This document shows, one piece after another, positions 11,525 through 22,136 of a stretch of DNA of 64,000 nucleotides. Below the pieces are notes generated by a model that had not been told where the DNA came from, did no database searches, and saw only the letters and a program-made list of their open reading frames with translations. How positions within the stretch are numbered: the stretch's first letter is position 1; every line of letters begins with the position of its first letter. Position numbers and translations under genes: made by a program. The DNA lies in assembly GCF_020360975.1 (NCBI RefSeq), contig NW_025408669.1:1116001-1180000 (forward strand), in the 5' to 3' direction. This DNA comes from Hirsutella rhossiliensis. Lineage: Eukaryota > Ascomycota > Sordariomycetes > Hypocreales > Ophiocordycipitaceae.

Positions 11525-13361
11525 CTACTTGCCTCCTTTGGTTCTTTGTGGCAACGCTTTTTGCGAAGTCGACTCCTTTGGCAACTCCTTGGTGAAGGGA
11601 ATGAAGTCTGGCGCTCCGGGAAGATATTTTCGAAGGGGCTCAGGTACCCGCAGACCCTGCAAGTGACAGTCAGAAGCGTTGTACATCACACGGGCCAGGT
11701 GCTGCTCGGCTCTTACCTCGACCGTCTGGTAATTCTCCAGAATGCAGCACATGGTTCTTGTCGTGGCACACAGCGTCGCGTTGAGGCAGTGCACGTACTT
11801 CTTTTTCGTGTCCGTCTGTGTCTTGGCCCCGAAGCGAATCTCGAGGGCGCGCGACTGGTAGTCGGTGCAGTTAGAGCATGAAACGAGCTCCTTATACTCG
11901 CCTTGGAAGGGAAACCAAGCCTCCAGGTCGAGCTTTTTGGCAGCAGCGTTGTTGAGTGCGCCGGAAACAATGGCGATGACCCGATAGGGAAGTCCCAGGG
12001 ACTTGTAAAACTCTTCCGAGACTGCAATCATTTCATCAAGTGACTCCCACGACTTCTCGGGGTCTGTCAAGAGGAACTGTTCGATCTGTTCTCGCGGGTC
12101 AGTATGTTATATTGGAGCTCACGCACCCGATCTTCACAACCGGAGAGAGGTGAGGAGAGGGGGGAGGGGAGGGGAGGCTGCCATCATGACGAGGCAACCG
12201 AGCTGCGTTACCTTTTCAAACTGGTGAACGCGATAAATGCCCCAGGCATCACGGCCATGAGATCCGGCCTCACGCCTGTAGCACGAGCTGAATCCGGCGT
12301 ACCTAGGGGGACAGGTGGCTTAGCAAAGCCAGTCATCTCTTGCCGTGGCGGCTTCACTAACTTGATGGGCAGATCCTTGGCAAGGAGCCACTCATCGGCG
12401 TGGAAGGCTGAGATGGGCTGCTCGGAGGTGGCAATGAGATACTTGTCGTTCTTGGCGTCGCCATCGACCACCTTGTAGAGCTCTTCGTCAAAATCGTCGA
12501 GCTGGGCCGTCTTGCTCATGAAGTCTTTGAGCATGAACTGTGGCGTCTGTAGCGCAGTATAGCCGCGCTGAGTCAGAAACTCGAGACCATAGTTGATGAG
12601 CGCTTGATTCAGAAAGACACCCCATTGGCGCAGGAAGTAGCCACGGTGTCCAACGACCTTGACGCCGCGGTCGGGGTCATAACCGTCGAGGCGGAAGAGA
12701 ACTTCGTGGTGTGAGAGAACGTCGCGCTTCTCGACAGCAACGTCTTCCGGAGCCCATTTCCGAAGAATGTCGTTGTTGTCCTAGAGGTGAGGCGTTAGTC
12801 GACGGAGTCGAGCCACGGAGCGGAGGTTTGGGGTAACGGCTGTCTGGCCATGTCAGTCGCACCTCATTGTCGCTGACGGGAACGGAATCGTGCACAATAT
12901 TTCCTATGGTCCTGAGTTTTGACTTGAGAAGTGCTTCCTTCTCCCCGGCCGAGTCAACTAGGCTCTTCTTCTCTCTTTCGAGATCCTTTTTTTGTTGGAG
13001 CAGACCATCGGCGTTCTCTTTGGCCTGGATATACGTCAACGAAAGGTCCCTGTTATCGCGGTGCAGGCGCGGCTTCACTACCTTCTTTTTTGTCCCAATC
13101 TGCTTCTGGACTTCGTTAATCTTGCCGTTGATCTGGGTTGCGCTGTATTGGGCTGCTCGGCGCAGAAGTTGAAGGAAGCGATGAGCATGGGTAACGCCGA
13201 GGGAGGGAGCACGAAGGACCAAACACACTCTTGCGGTGGTCGTCAAAGAGAGCAATAATCTCGTCGACGATTTCGACACTGGCATGTCTGCGCCGCTGGG
13301 AATCACGGATCTTTTCCGGGTTGCCCCCGCGATCCGCGATGAAGTCGTTGACATCAAGCAT
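11525..13361 (-). CDS. Seryl-tRNA synthetase, cytosolic
   Basis: Class II aminoacyl-tRNA synthetase that charges tRNA-Ser with serine. Seven exons, in transcription order 13361-13229, 13152-13082, 13024-12863, 12780-12362, 12302-12212, 12085-11717 and 11656-11525, join in phase to 458 residues. The N-terminus MLDVNDFI / [14 protein letters not shown] leads into the long antiparallel coiled-coil tRNA-binding arm ([31 protein letters not shown]). The catalytic domain shows TSEQP at about residue 239, motif 2 ([19 protein letters not shown]) at about 268-286 and eukaryote-type motif 3 ([19 protein letters not shown]) near 387. The Lys-rich C-terminal tail is typical of eukaryotic SerRS. All six introns are GT-AG. 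The start codon lies about 250 bp from a transposon end. Confidence 0.96.
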
Positions 13362-13604
13362 TCTGTCGGTATGGACGCTTTTCCCTTGTCTCTAGACAGG
13401 AACAGGCAGGCACCGGAGATGTCGGTGGCGGAGGCGCTGCTTGCAGTCCAAGAGCAGAAGAGGCGGACCAGCGGTGGTGACTGATGGTGGCGGGCGAAGT
13501 CAGTCGTCGAGGGTGTGACAGACGAGGGGTGGTTTGTGGTATGGTGGGGGCGGGGTAGGCAAAAAGCTGGAAGGATGTTCCTATAGAGTCTGAGTCAGCA
13601 AGTC
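13362..13604. other. SerRS upstream region
   Basis: A short promoter and 5' leader space ending at the 9-bp target site of the neighbouring Mutator-like element. With only about 240 bp left, the SerRS promoter must lie here, extend into the transposon, or have been displaced by it. No motif identified. Confidence 0.4.
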
Positions 13605-13613
13605 CGATCACAG

Positions 13614-13684
13614 GGGAGCCAATAGAGGCGCGGACCCCCGCGCCTTTAAAGTCGGCGCGGACGTCCGCGCCTGTTATGTAAGCC
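13614..13684 (+). repeat. Left terminal inverted repeat of the MULE
   Basis: 71 bp, identical to the reverse complement of 16782-16852. It contains two 18-bp dyads in tandem, GGCGCGGACCCCCGCGCC at 13627-13644 and the perfect palindrome GGCGCGGACGTCCGCGCC at 13654-13671, separated by TTTAAAGTC. Confidence 0.95.
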
Positions 13685-13981
13685 TGGCAGGCCATTTGGG
13701 CCGCCGCCAACTGCGCTCGCAGTCGGCCTCACCGATACAGCATGCTTGCTGCATACATATAGCTTCAATTAATTGCAAGGAGGATATCCCTTAGGGTTCG
13801 AACCCATAGCCTTCCCTATTTGGTAGATTGACGTGACGCAAAGGGCGCCGCTGTTGCGTGGCAAGGAGGGTGCGCGGAAGTTCACCGCCTTAAAATTGGC
13901 CAGCTACAGTGCTACACGCCGGTGCATGTCGGTGATCTCACGATCTGCCTCACATTTTCGCATCGCCGGCATCATCACCAC

Positions 13982-16435
13982 TTATATATGTGAATAAAAT
14001 GCCTGCTGTTCCTCTGAGTCTCTCTCGCAGTCAGCCCATATACCTGCAGTACCTCTTTCTCGTGAGAAAGGCTGCACCTGAATTTCCTCGGCCACCCGGG
14101 CATCTAATCGCTCTTCTTCTGCCTTATCCCAATCAAGGTATGCCATCATCTCTACCTTGGTCCATTGCCTCGAGCCGCAGCTCCTTGACATTTGCTTCCA
14201 GTCGAGGCACCAGTCATATTCAGTCTTGCTGTAGCGCAATGGCAAGCCCATTGCCTTTCGGTATGCCTGGTTGGTCTTGAGACTGCCGCGAGGCTGTGCT
14301 CTATACCAAGAGTCTCTTTCCCTGACATACCTCTGATAGATGGCTCGTGGGTCATCATATAATAGATTCTCTGTAGTCTCTGTAGTCTCTGCAATTGCTG
14401 TAGAGACTGTAGAGACCGTAGTGACTGCAACTGTCATTTTCTCCATGACTGCTGCAGTCTGCGCAGTCTCTGGAACTGCTACCGTCTGTACAGTCTGTGC
14501 AGTCTGTGCAGTCCCTGCAATTGCTGCAGTCTCTGCAGTCTGTGCCGCCCGTGCCTCTGCCCGCTGCAGTATGTCGCTATAGCGTAAAGGACAATTGCGA
14601 GATGTCATGATGTGCCCTTGCTGGTGGCATTTGCTGCATGTAGGCGGCGCCTTTGGCCGTAGATCTGACTCTATGGCTTCAAATGCACTTGGCTCGCGCT
14701 GTGTGGATGACTGTGATATCCTTGATGCGGCGACAAGTTGGTCTAGTCGCCGACGAGGCTCTATGAGGACCTGACCAATCTCTTTGTTATCCCGTCGAAG
14801 GCGCCAATGTGTATGAAAATGTTGTAGCCGGAGGGCAGATCTTCCACTATGAGAGACTGTAATGCGTGCGCACAAGGGAGACCGCGAGACTTGGTGAAGC
14901 TGCCTGTGCAAGATGGGGTGTTTTTCTCGTTGAGGCGCTTGTGTTGCTTTGCAACCTGTCGCAAGGCTTCGTGTGATACCCAGCCACGTACCGTGCTATA
15001 TACGGTTCCAGAGAGCTCAATTGGCATCCGTATATGCTGCCTGGCTTGGTTGGCTTGTAGCTCGGCCAGTTGGTTGAGGAGAGCTTGCTTGATTGCCCTC
15101 GTTGCCTCGAAGAGGTCTAATGTTGACTTCTTAAGGTGACTCTTCAATAATGCGTGGATGCCTTCCACCCGGAAGTAGCCACATTGCCGAAGTGAGCATA
15201 TTGATCGACCCAGGCCTTGACGAGCTTTTCCTTATACGGGTCCAACCAGGTTTCCGTATGTAGCTAACCTCCTTGACGTATCGTGGCACAAAGCGCTTCT
15301 CGAGCTCTTCAACTTGTTGATCAAATGTCTCCTCATCTTTCGAGCCCACGATTGAGTGCCAATACCCAAAGAACTCAGCCCACCTCTCATCACTATTAGA
15401 GTCCTCATCGTCACGGTCGAAAGCTGGTTTGCAATAGCTAAGCACCGCCTTATTCGCATGCCAGATGCAAAGCAGAGACTTGGACGCAGGAAAGCACCGG
15501 AAATTGCGTTTATGCAGGCGAGGCAGCGATCTGTCAGGATAACCGATGGCTGGCGAATGTCATATAACTCGTATATCGATTGGAGTTGGTCCAGTGCCCA
15601 GATATAGTCATTTTCGTCTTCACCACTGAGGAAGGCAAAGGCAATACAGAATGACCGCTGACAGGCATCAACGCCGATCATATCGAGCAGTGGCATCTTA
15701 TATTTGTTCGTCTTGTATGTGCAGTCTAGCAGTAGTAATTCTGGGTATGCGTTGAGGTATCCTAGAGACGCTGGGTGTGCGAATAAGACTGCTGTGACTC
15801 GGCCATCATGATCAAGCTGTATGCGGCTCTGGAACCCCTCGTTGTCAAGCTCATTGGCAAGGGCATGCATTGTGCTCTGGCCAGCAAGGAGCTCTCGTCT
15901 GCGCTGTGCGATACAGTTATATATGTCTTGCTGTGTCGCTCCTTGGGCAGTCTGAGAGCTCTGGCGCATATGTCCGGATATCCTTTGGTGCTATGCCAGC
16001 GCTTGAGAGGTTCCCAATAGCTGACTGGTCAGTTGAGGAGAGGCACGATGAGCTGGATGTGCTGTAATATGCAGACTGGGCTCATGGTTGTGGACCGACT
16101 TCTCCTCGCCTGGGCGATGCCTGACATACCAGTACGACTTATCAAGGCTCTCTTTCGCATTGATGGAAAACTGGCATCCAGTGATACGGGAGCTTGTAGA
16201 CCGTTGCCGATCAGCTGGCTTCTGGTCCTTGCTTGTATGAGCCCCAAGTCTACCTCCACGATCGCAGGCAAATATGACTGTGCGTCTTCCGGACCGCGGG
16301 TCTCTCGTGGACTTGCCTGTGGTGAAGGCATAGCCTCTGGAGCCGCCCACGCATTAATTGAGGCAGAAGAGACTCTCGCGAGTCGAACTGGCCCTCAGGA
16401 GGAAGGCAATCGTCAGGGAATTCAGTAAGCCCCAT
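13982..16435 (-). pseudogene. MULE transposase, frameshifted
   Basis: Read from 16435 (MGLTEFPDDCLPPEGQF) down to 13982, pieces of one transposase appear in shifting frames. A FAR1/WRKY-like DNA-binding segment (GYAFTTGKSTRDP; about 16350-15995) is followed by the MULE catalytic domain. That domain has a first Asp in LLLLDCTYKTNKYKMPLLD, a second in VILTDRCLACINAI, and a CxWH-type helix IWHANKAV that is only found in another frame. Then come the segment VEGIHALLKSHLKK, a SWIM-type finger (CTGSFTKSRGLPCAHAL) and a CCHC zinc knuckle (CSKCHQQGHIMTSRNC). At least six frame changes (near 16370, 16000, 15475, 15250, 15175 and 14830) break it. It once had about 815 codons and cannot now make an active protein; movement would need a transposase supplied in trans. 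Confidence 0.88.
14365..14560. repeat. Degenerate GTCTCTGCA-type minisatellite in the MULE
   Basis: Imperfect 9-bp units related to CTGCAGTCT recur about 15-20 times. On the minus strand they encode a Thr/Ala/Val-rich linker (repeated AQT, VQT, AET) between the SWIM and zinc-knuckle parts of the transposase remnant. Confidence 0.8.
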
Positions 16436-16781
16436 ATTGGAATTATCTTGAAGAGCTAGCTGTAGTGCACGACAGTGAGCAGCTCTTTATACACAAAGGA
16501 AAGGAAACTCCTGCTTTGTGGACGTGGTGCAGAACCCTTGTAACCGAGGCCGCCTGCGAGGTTTAATGCAGCCTGCGTTTGAGCTTTGGCCTCAATGGGG
16601 TCCAAGCACCACGCATGCAGGCGCTCGACCTTAATATGCGGATTATAGCATCGCTTCCGCGGACAACTACTCTGAGCGCAGATGGTATGCTATATGAGGC
16701 TGGCTCTCTGTGCGACAGTTTGCCACATGCAATAGAAAAGGAGAGTACAGGTCAGGGGGCGGCCCGACTATCTTCCGCCTG

Positions 16782-16852
16782 GGCTTACATAACAGGCGCG
16801 GACGTCCGCGCCGACTTTAAAGGCGCGGGGGTCCGCGCCTCTATTGGCTCCC
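16782..16852 (-). repeat. Right terminal inverted repeat of the MULE
   Basis: Exact inverted copy of 13614-13684, followed directly by the duplicated nonamer CGATCACAG. Confidence 0.95.
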
Positions 16853-16861
16853 CGATCACAG

Positions 16862-17060
16862 GCATCAGTATGGCCTCGTCGGCAGCCGACTCTCGGAATC
16901 TTGTATACCTACTGAAGCAAATGTGTCCGCCGTACCTGGCTATACAAGGCACCAGTCTCAAGGCATTGGTACAATGAGCATATATCCATTCGCTTGTAAT
17001 TGAAGCCAAGCCGCCTGCAGCTCTGCCCCCGCAATAGCCGTCGCGATGCCCGTGTTGGCG
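16862..17060. other. Spacer between the MULE and the Rheb 3' end
   Basis: About 200 bp, presumably part of the Rheb 3' untranslated region and terminator. Nothing specific is seen. Confidence 0.4.
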
Positions 17061-17740
17061 TCACATGATGGAGCAATTGCTCTTCTCGGGCGCCTCCCCT
17101 GGGTTCTGTGATGTCTCAATTTGCGCAACCAGCAGCTCAAACGCCCGGGCCACATTCTCGTTGTAGCGCGCACTGGCCTCCGTCCAACCGCATTGGAACT
17201 TCGCCGACAGCTTCTTGCCCTCCTCTGGACTGACTTGGCGTTGCTCTGGCCGCAGGTCGCTCTTGTTGCCCACAATGACAATGGGCACCGACTCGGTTCC
17301 CTTGGACCCCGGCGTCAGCAGAAGCAAATGACTAGACCCGAGAATAAACAAAGCGACGTACCAAATGGTTGAGTATCTTTTCTCGAATCACCTGCACCAT
17401 TTCAAAAGACGGCAAGGACGAGACCGAGTAGACCAGCATGTACCCGTGGATGCCGATAAAGTGCTTCGAGTTGAGGATGCTGTACTCGTCCTGCCCTGCC
17501 GTATCGACAATCTCGGTCGCAAAGTCTTGTCCTTTGTACCGAATCGTCTTGCTGAAAGTGTTCTCAATGGTGGGATAGTAGCTGTCGACAAAGTGTCCGT
17601 CAACGAACTGCACCGCCAGCGAAGATTTGCCTATGTTTGTTTAGCCACGGCTGCATTGGCAACAGGGACTCCCGTCGAGTTGACCCACCGACGGATCGAC
17701 TGCCAACAATGGCCATCTTTCTCTGCTTGGGTGAAGGCAT
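17061..17740 (-). CDS. Rheb-type small GTPase
   Basis: Ras-family GTPase; in fungi it links nutrient state to TORC1 and arginine/lysine uptake, and acts at endomembranes through a prenyl anchor. Exons 17740-17689, 17630-17362 and 17300-17061 join in phase to 186 residues. G1 is GSRSVGKS at 13-20, with the Arg that separates Rheb from Ras at the Gly12-equivalent position. The switch-I region is YYPTIENTF, G3 is DTAGQDEY, G4 NKSD, G5 TEASA, and the last four residues CSIM form a CaaX farnesylation box. The first intron splits the P-loop Gly codon. Yeast and fission-yeast counterparts are RHB1/rhb1. Very secure. Confidence 0.96.
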
Positions 17741-18482
17741 CGGGGGGCGACGCCGAGGGAGGTACCGGGACGAAAAGGCCGGGGAGTGGGATGGTTCGGT
17801 TTGGCGCTGGTGCGATATGTTTGGTTCGTTGCGCGCCAACTGGCTAGGAATTCGGCTCGACAGCAGACAGGTCGAGGGCCAGAGTCGGTTCAAGCACAGC
17901 AATAGATGTTTGGCTGGCGTTTGTGGGATTGTTCGCCATTCCACTAACTCTAGGTTCAAGGAAGTGCGACCGAGACCATGTTAGGTAAGGTGCTCCGGAG
18001 TCGCTCGGGTCCAACTATCCAGTATCCAGCACTGCTTTTGCCAACGGCAACGGTTAGTACCTCGGGGATCTCGAGCAGCCAACCACTGGTGTCTTTCCAC
18101 CAATCAGTGACCTCAGCGAGTCATGTCGCCTCGATGGTTCGTTCATCGCAGCTTTCTTTAGTAGCATTGCCGCTAGGAGTCTGGGGAATTATTAGTATAC
18201 TGGTGGGCTGACAGAATGTAGGGCCACCTTTCTTGCGCTCTGTTCAAATACCCTCCATATCTTGCAAGTACTTGTCTGTAGGTAGGTGGTACGGAGCACT
18301 TTGGACTTAAGGTAGCTAGCTAGGTAGTTCGGTTGCAGGAGAAGCCTTGAATCACAGTCATTGAATCCAACATATCCTCGCTCATGGCGCATATGCCTTC
18401 ATGGTGCGCCGTCGCCAGCCATCGTTTCTTTCCATTGCTTCCGGACGCCGAGCTTCGACTCGCTGTCCTTGCGTATCCTCTC
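17741..18482. other. Intergenic region between Rheb and Wapl
   Basis: Holds the Rheb promoter and 5' leader and the Wapl 3' flank. TAGGTAGGT-type motifs occur near 18275-18330, as upstream of the kinase gene. No coding sequence supported. Confidence 0.5.
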
Positions 18483-20870
18483 CTACTTGCCTCGCGCATC
18501 GTGACTGCGGAGCTCGTTGACAAGCGCCTCCAGCTCATGAACCTTGCTGTCAACCGTCTTGTACATGGCGACGAAGTCTCGAATGGACCCAACCAAGCTT
18601 TGGATACCCTCGCCATTGCCAAATCGCGCCTTGATTCTCTCTCTTCCTCTCGTCGTCAGGCACAGATAGCCAAGTAGTACCGCCAGGTAACCGAGGGCTA
18701 CGCTGACCTTTGATTTGTCCACAGAGTCCGCCTTTGCGAGCGTACATTCGTACGGACATCATGTCAGCAGGTCATGCAGAAAGAGAAAGACATCAGGGGG
18801 CATTAGTGCCGGGGAAGCATGACATTGCCCACGCACCTCGCTCACAGTCTGGCGGTTTCCGTGCCACAGGGCTACAAGCCCGTCCAGAGCCTCGTCCCTC
18901 ACGGATGCCCGAGCTGGCGGGCTATGCTCCACAATATTGATCATGACCCCGAGCAGCAGGACAAGTTCGTCGTAAAAGTCGCCCTCCAGTGGACCGCTGC
19001 CAATGGCGTTCTGCACCATTCTATATCCGCTTCCGATGCGATCGGCTAGGAGCGATAACAGGTCGGCGTTGGCAAATGCTGCGGCTCCGTGTTCCGTGTT
19101 TGTGGTGTTGATGGCCAACTTGAGAGTCGCCGCCTCCAAATCGCCGCGGTCGAGCGGCCATCGCTGCATGGCGTTTCCAAGAAATATAGCTATGCTCCGC
19201 GGAAGCTGCGCATTGGACGGTCCTTGGCTATCAGATCCCGTCGTTACTCCTGCACTGGACAGCACTTCGAGTGCAAACACTGCAAAGGTATAGTCCACCA
19301 TATCTGACGTGGCTTCCGCTTCTGCACAATCGGCGGCCACAGGGACCAGGTCCTGATTCAAGTCCATGGCCACCTGCTCTAGAAGTTGCTCATCCGCGCA
19401 CTGAGCGACTGTCTCCAACAGCTGCAGGCCAAGAGTGCGTGGGGAGAAGCGGACGGGCTCCAATCCGTGCCATATCGGCATACGCATCAAGGTGCTCTTC
19501 ACGTTATGCACCGATGCTTTTGTCGTTCGCGGTAGGTTCATTGCTCTTTGCATCGCTACGGAGTCAATGTCCTCGCTCACTCGTAGTAGGCGCCCTAAAA
19601 GCCGACCCAGCCCTTCCTGGGCAAGTTGGCGGACCAGATGAGGTGCAGGGCCAGACTTCAAGAAGATGACGAGTGCCGCTGCGAGAGCAAACCCGCTGAC
19701 CACGTCGTCCTCCATACCGATGCCCTTGGCGACTTTATCGCGAGACGCATGATCGCGAAATTGCCCGGCGAAGCTCACGCTCGGGAGACTTTGAGCCAAT
19801 TCGCAAAGCGCATTCCTCCTCATCGTCAAGGAGCCAGCACCTGGGGTCCCAATCCTGGTCACAAGATCATCCATCTCATCGGCAAATCGATTATTTGCGC
19901 CAGAGCGGCGCAGCTCATGGACGCTCTTGATCGCCGGTTGGAAGTCGGCATCATTGTCCGCGTGCTCGTCCACACGGGCGTCTTCCGCAGTACTCGAGAG
20001 CGTCTGCGTCCCCGTGAAGCCTGTGTCGTTTTCGACCTCGGGTCCAAATGGGTCGTGATCGTCTATTCCTCGCGATTCGCTAAGGACACTTCTGGATTGG
20101 CTGTACGTGAGCTTGATTTTTCTGCTCGTCGGTGTAGCTCCCCGGCGATCGGCCGCGCGCGAACGCAAGTCTTGGCCAGATGTAGTTCTCCGTGACAGAG
20201 GCGAGCCAGCCTCGTCCCCTACCGTCTCGGGACTTTGCTTGTTGGTACGTGTCAGTCCCTGGTCCGGACTCACGTCTCGTTGCGCCGCGAGAGCATCAAT
20301 CAACCGCGGGCGGCGAGACGATGGTGGGGTGTTTTTTTCGCCGGTAGTAAAGGGGCCCGGACGAAGTGTATCGCCAGCTGGCGCTTTCGTTTCATTATTG
20401 GGTGTTGTCGGAGATTGCGCTAGGGGGGGAGGCTCGTTTTCCGCGCCACTAGTAGACTTCCCGGCCTTCTTGGTATTTCTCTTATCGACGAGAAAAGGGA
20501 TTCGAGGGGCACTTAGTGGTGCGTCAATGGTAGTTTTCTGTTTGTTATCGAGAGTTTCTCTGCGGTCCGGCGTGGGTTTGATGGCATGCGTTGCCGAGTG
20601 ATCCCTCTTCCGCTTTCTGCCGCTTTGCTGTTCGCCATGATGTTCTCTGTCGTTCGTTGGGATCTTCTCGGCGCTCGTCTGCAACCTTTTGGCTTCAGGA
20701 GGGGGACCAGTTGGTTGACGGGCGGTCGGGCTTTGAGACTTCCGCGCCGATGGGCATGGTGCATCGGGATCTTGGGTCGTGATGAGGTTCGAGTGCTTCT
20801 TGCGCGACGACGACCCATATGTAGCAAGCTTCTTGTGCCCTACGGCCCTCGAGGAGGGTCGTGAAGCCAT
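18483..20870 (-). CDS. Wapl-family cohesin release factor
   Basis: Wapl proteins open cohesin rings with Pds5 and influence loop size, sister cohesion and heterochromatin. Exon 1 is 20870-18837 and exon 2 is 18731-18483, joined over a 105-bp GT-AG intron to 760 residues. The first 320 residues are basic, Ser/Pro-rich and probably disordered, beginning MASRPSSRAVGHKK. The helical Wapl domain runs from about 329 (FADEMDDLVTRIGTPG) to the end, including ELVLLLGVMINIVEHS and, across the splice, ALGYLAVLLGYLCL and YKTVDSKVHELEALV. An in-frame ATG ten codons upstream (20900) is possible; I prefer 20870 because family members begin MASRP-like, but this is a judgement. It is the last gene before the RIP desert. 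Confidence 0.9.
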
Positions 20871-21036
20871 AATCGGTGGGTTTTGGACATAGCAAAGCAC
20901 ACGACGGGCCCATAGGGATTGCTGAGGGGTGCTTTATGGGTGCTGCTACCCAGACGCTTACGAACGAGCCAAGGGAGCAACGGAGTCGAGCTGTTCGAAC
21001 CAACCATAAGCGTGTGTCACGTGAAAATGTTATGCT
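20871..21036. promoter_or_regulatory. Wapl upstream region and euchromatin/RIP boundary
   Basis: About 165 bp of normal composition, including a CACGTG-like GTCACGTGAAAA at 21016-21027, after which CA and TG dinucleotides stop appearing. The Wapl promoter must lie here or extend into repeat-derived DNA. Confidence 0.5.
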
Positions 21037-21177
21037 ACTTAAACTAAAGATAAAGGTAGTAATAAGGTTATAGGCCTTATAGTATCTATTTTTACTTTTT
21101 CCCTTCCCTTATTATAAACCTAGAAATTAAGCTAAACCTAGCTAATAATTATAACTTTAAAAAAAAATTATATATCC

Positions 21178-21626
21178 TTTTTTTATTTTATATTATTACC
21201 TATATATAGCCTTTAAGGCTATAGCGAGGATAATAAGGGCCTAGGCCCTTATTAGTAGTCCTAGCTAGCTATAAAGCCTAGGGGCTTATAACTAATTAAG
21301 GAAAAGGTAGTTATAAAAGTAAAGATAAAGGAAAGGTTAATCTAGTTCCTTCTATATAGTGTTTTTCCCCCCTAAGGGCCTTAGGGCCCCTAGGTTACTC
21401 CTTTTTAAGCTACTTAGCTATTCCTATCTCTATTTTAGCTAAGAAGGTTAAAAGGGCTTCCTTTCCTTCCTTAGAGCTATAGAGATAAGGTAAGTTAAGG
21501 GCCTCCTTTTATCCCCTCGAGGCCTAGTAAAAGACCTCTCTTTCCCTCTTATAGTTTAAGTACCTTAAGATAAGGTGCCTTACTATATACCTTCCTTAGC
21601 TATAGTAATAATCGTTTTAGTCTACC
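21178..21626 (-). mobile_element. LINE-A fragment 1, 5'-truncated 3' end
   Basis: A T-rich tail (complement of a poly-A tail) is followed by sequence that reverse-complements to the last ~450 bp of the LINE-A copy ending at 28,482. It stops abruptly at 21626, as expected from incomplete reverse transcription. Heavily RIPped. Confidence 0.8.
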
Positions 21627-21900
21627 TTTTTTTTTTATATATTATTACTTATATATAGCCTCTAAGGCTATAGCGAGGCTAGTAAAGGGAAGCCCCCCTA
21701 CTAATAGTCCTAGCTAATTATATAACCTTATAGCCTATAACTAATTAAGGAGGATTTATTTTCTTTATATAAATATAAAGATAATAAAGGAAAGGTTAGT
21801 TTAGTTAGTCCTACGCTATATTTTTTTCCCCTTATTACTAGGTTCCTAGGCCCCCCCTATTTTTTCCTATATCGAGGATCGAAGTAGTTACTAAGGTTAA
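21627..21900 (-). mobile_element. LINE-A fragment 2, 5'-truncated
   Basis: A new T tract (21627-21637) directly abuts fragment 1 and is again followed by the ATATATTATTACT / CCTCTAAGGCTATAGCGAGG 3' end. It diverges from fragment 1 after about 200 bp, so the upper boundary is approximate and it may be another subfamily. Confidence 0.65.
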
Positions 21901-22053
21901 GAGGCGTTATAGCGTTATAGCTATAGTAGCTTATCGTTATATAGCCTAAAGGATGTTCCGTTATATAGCCCCGGGGCCGTTTCTACCCCGCTATAAGCGG
22001 GGACTGTTAGTGCTAGCCGGTTAGGGCTAGCGGTAGAGTAGCTAGATAAGCTA
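21900..22053. other. Unassigned segment with a GC hairpin
   Basis: Between two LINE-A fragments. It contains CCCCGCT-ATA-AGCGGGG at 21991-22007, a perfect 7-bp stem with a 3-nt loop, and the short inverted motif GCTAGCCGGTTAGGGCTAGC just after. Origin unknown. Confidence 0.4.
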
Positions 22054-22136
22054 GGGGGGGGGAGCGGGATTTAAACCCGCGACCTCGTAGAGGAAGCGGG
22101 TTTTTTAGGCGCTTCTACTATTACGCTATCCCCCCC
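22054..22136 (-). pseudogene. tRNA-like remnant (RIPped)
   Basis: On the minus strand about 83 nt begin GGGGGGGATAGCGTAATAG and end in a matching C-run. A canonical T arm, GCGGG-TTTAAAT-CCCGC (22064-22080), and a 4-bp D stem around GCGT / GCGC are present. The A box reads TAGCGTAATAGTAG and the B box GGTTTAAATCC; each departs from the pol III consensus at a position explained by CpA-to-TpA or TpG-to-TpA change. The anticodon arm does not fold cleanly, so the isotype is unknown. It may be a tRNA gene, a tRNA-derived SINE head or a pseudogene. Confidence 0.55.

Larger units (their letters stand above)
13605..16861. mobile_element. Mutator-like (MULE) DNA transposon with flanking target duplication
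   Basis: The element body is 13614-16852 (3,239 bp). Its ends are 71-bp inverted repeats, 13614-13684 and 16782-16852, identical over their whole length. Each side is flanked by the same nonamer CGATCACAG (13605-13613 and 16853-16861), the target-duplication length typical of MULEs. Inside, on the minus strand, are remnants of a fungal MULE transposase with FAR1-like, DDE, SWIM and zinc-knuckle segments. Composition is ordinary and CA/TG are common, so this copy has not been RIPped, unlike every repeat beyond 21 kb. It sits between the SerRS 5' end and the Rheb 3' end. Confidence 0.93.

Noticed and set aside
13982..16435. Explaining the MULE frame breaks as introns
   Set aside because: Frame changes lie between adjacent residues of conserved blocks, with no room for introns and no GT-AG pairs; single-base indels fit better.
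20871..20900. Wapl start at the upstream ATG (20900)
   Set aside because: Adds ten residues (MLCYVQNPPI) that do not look like the family N-terminus; ATG 20870 preferred.
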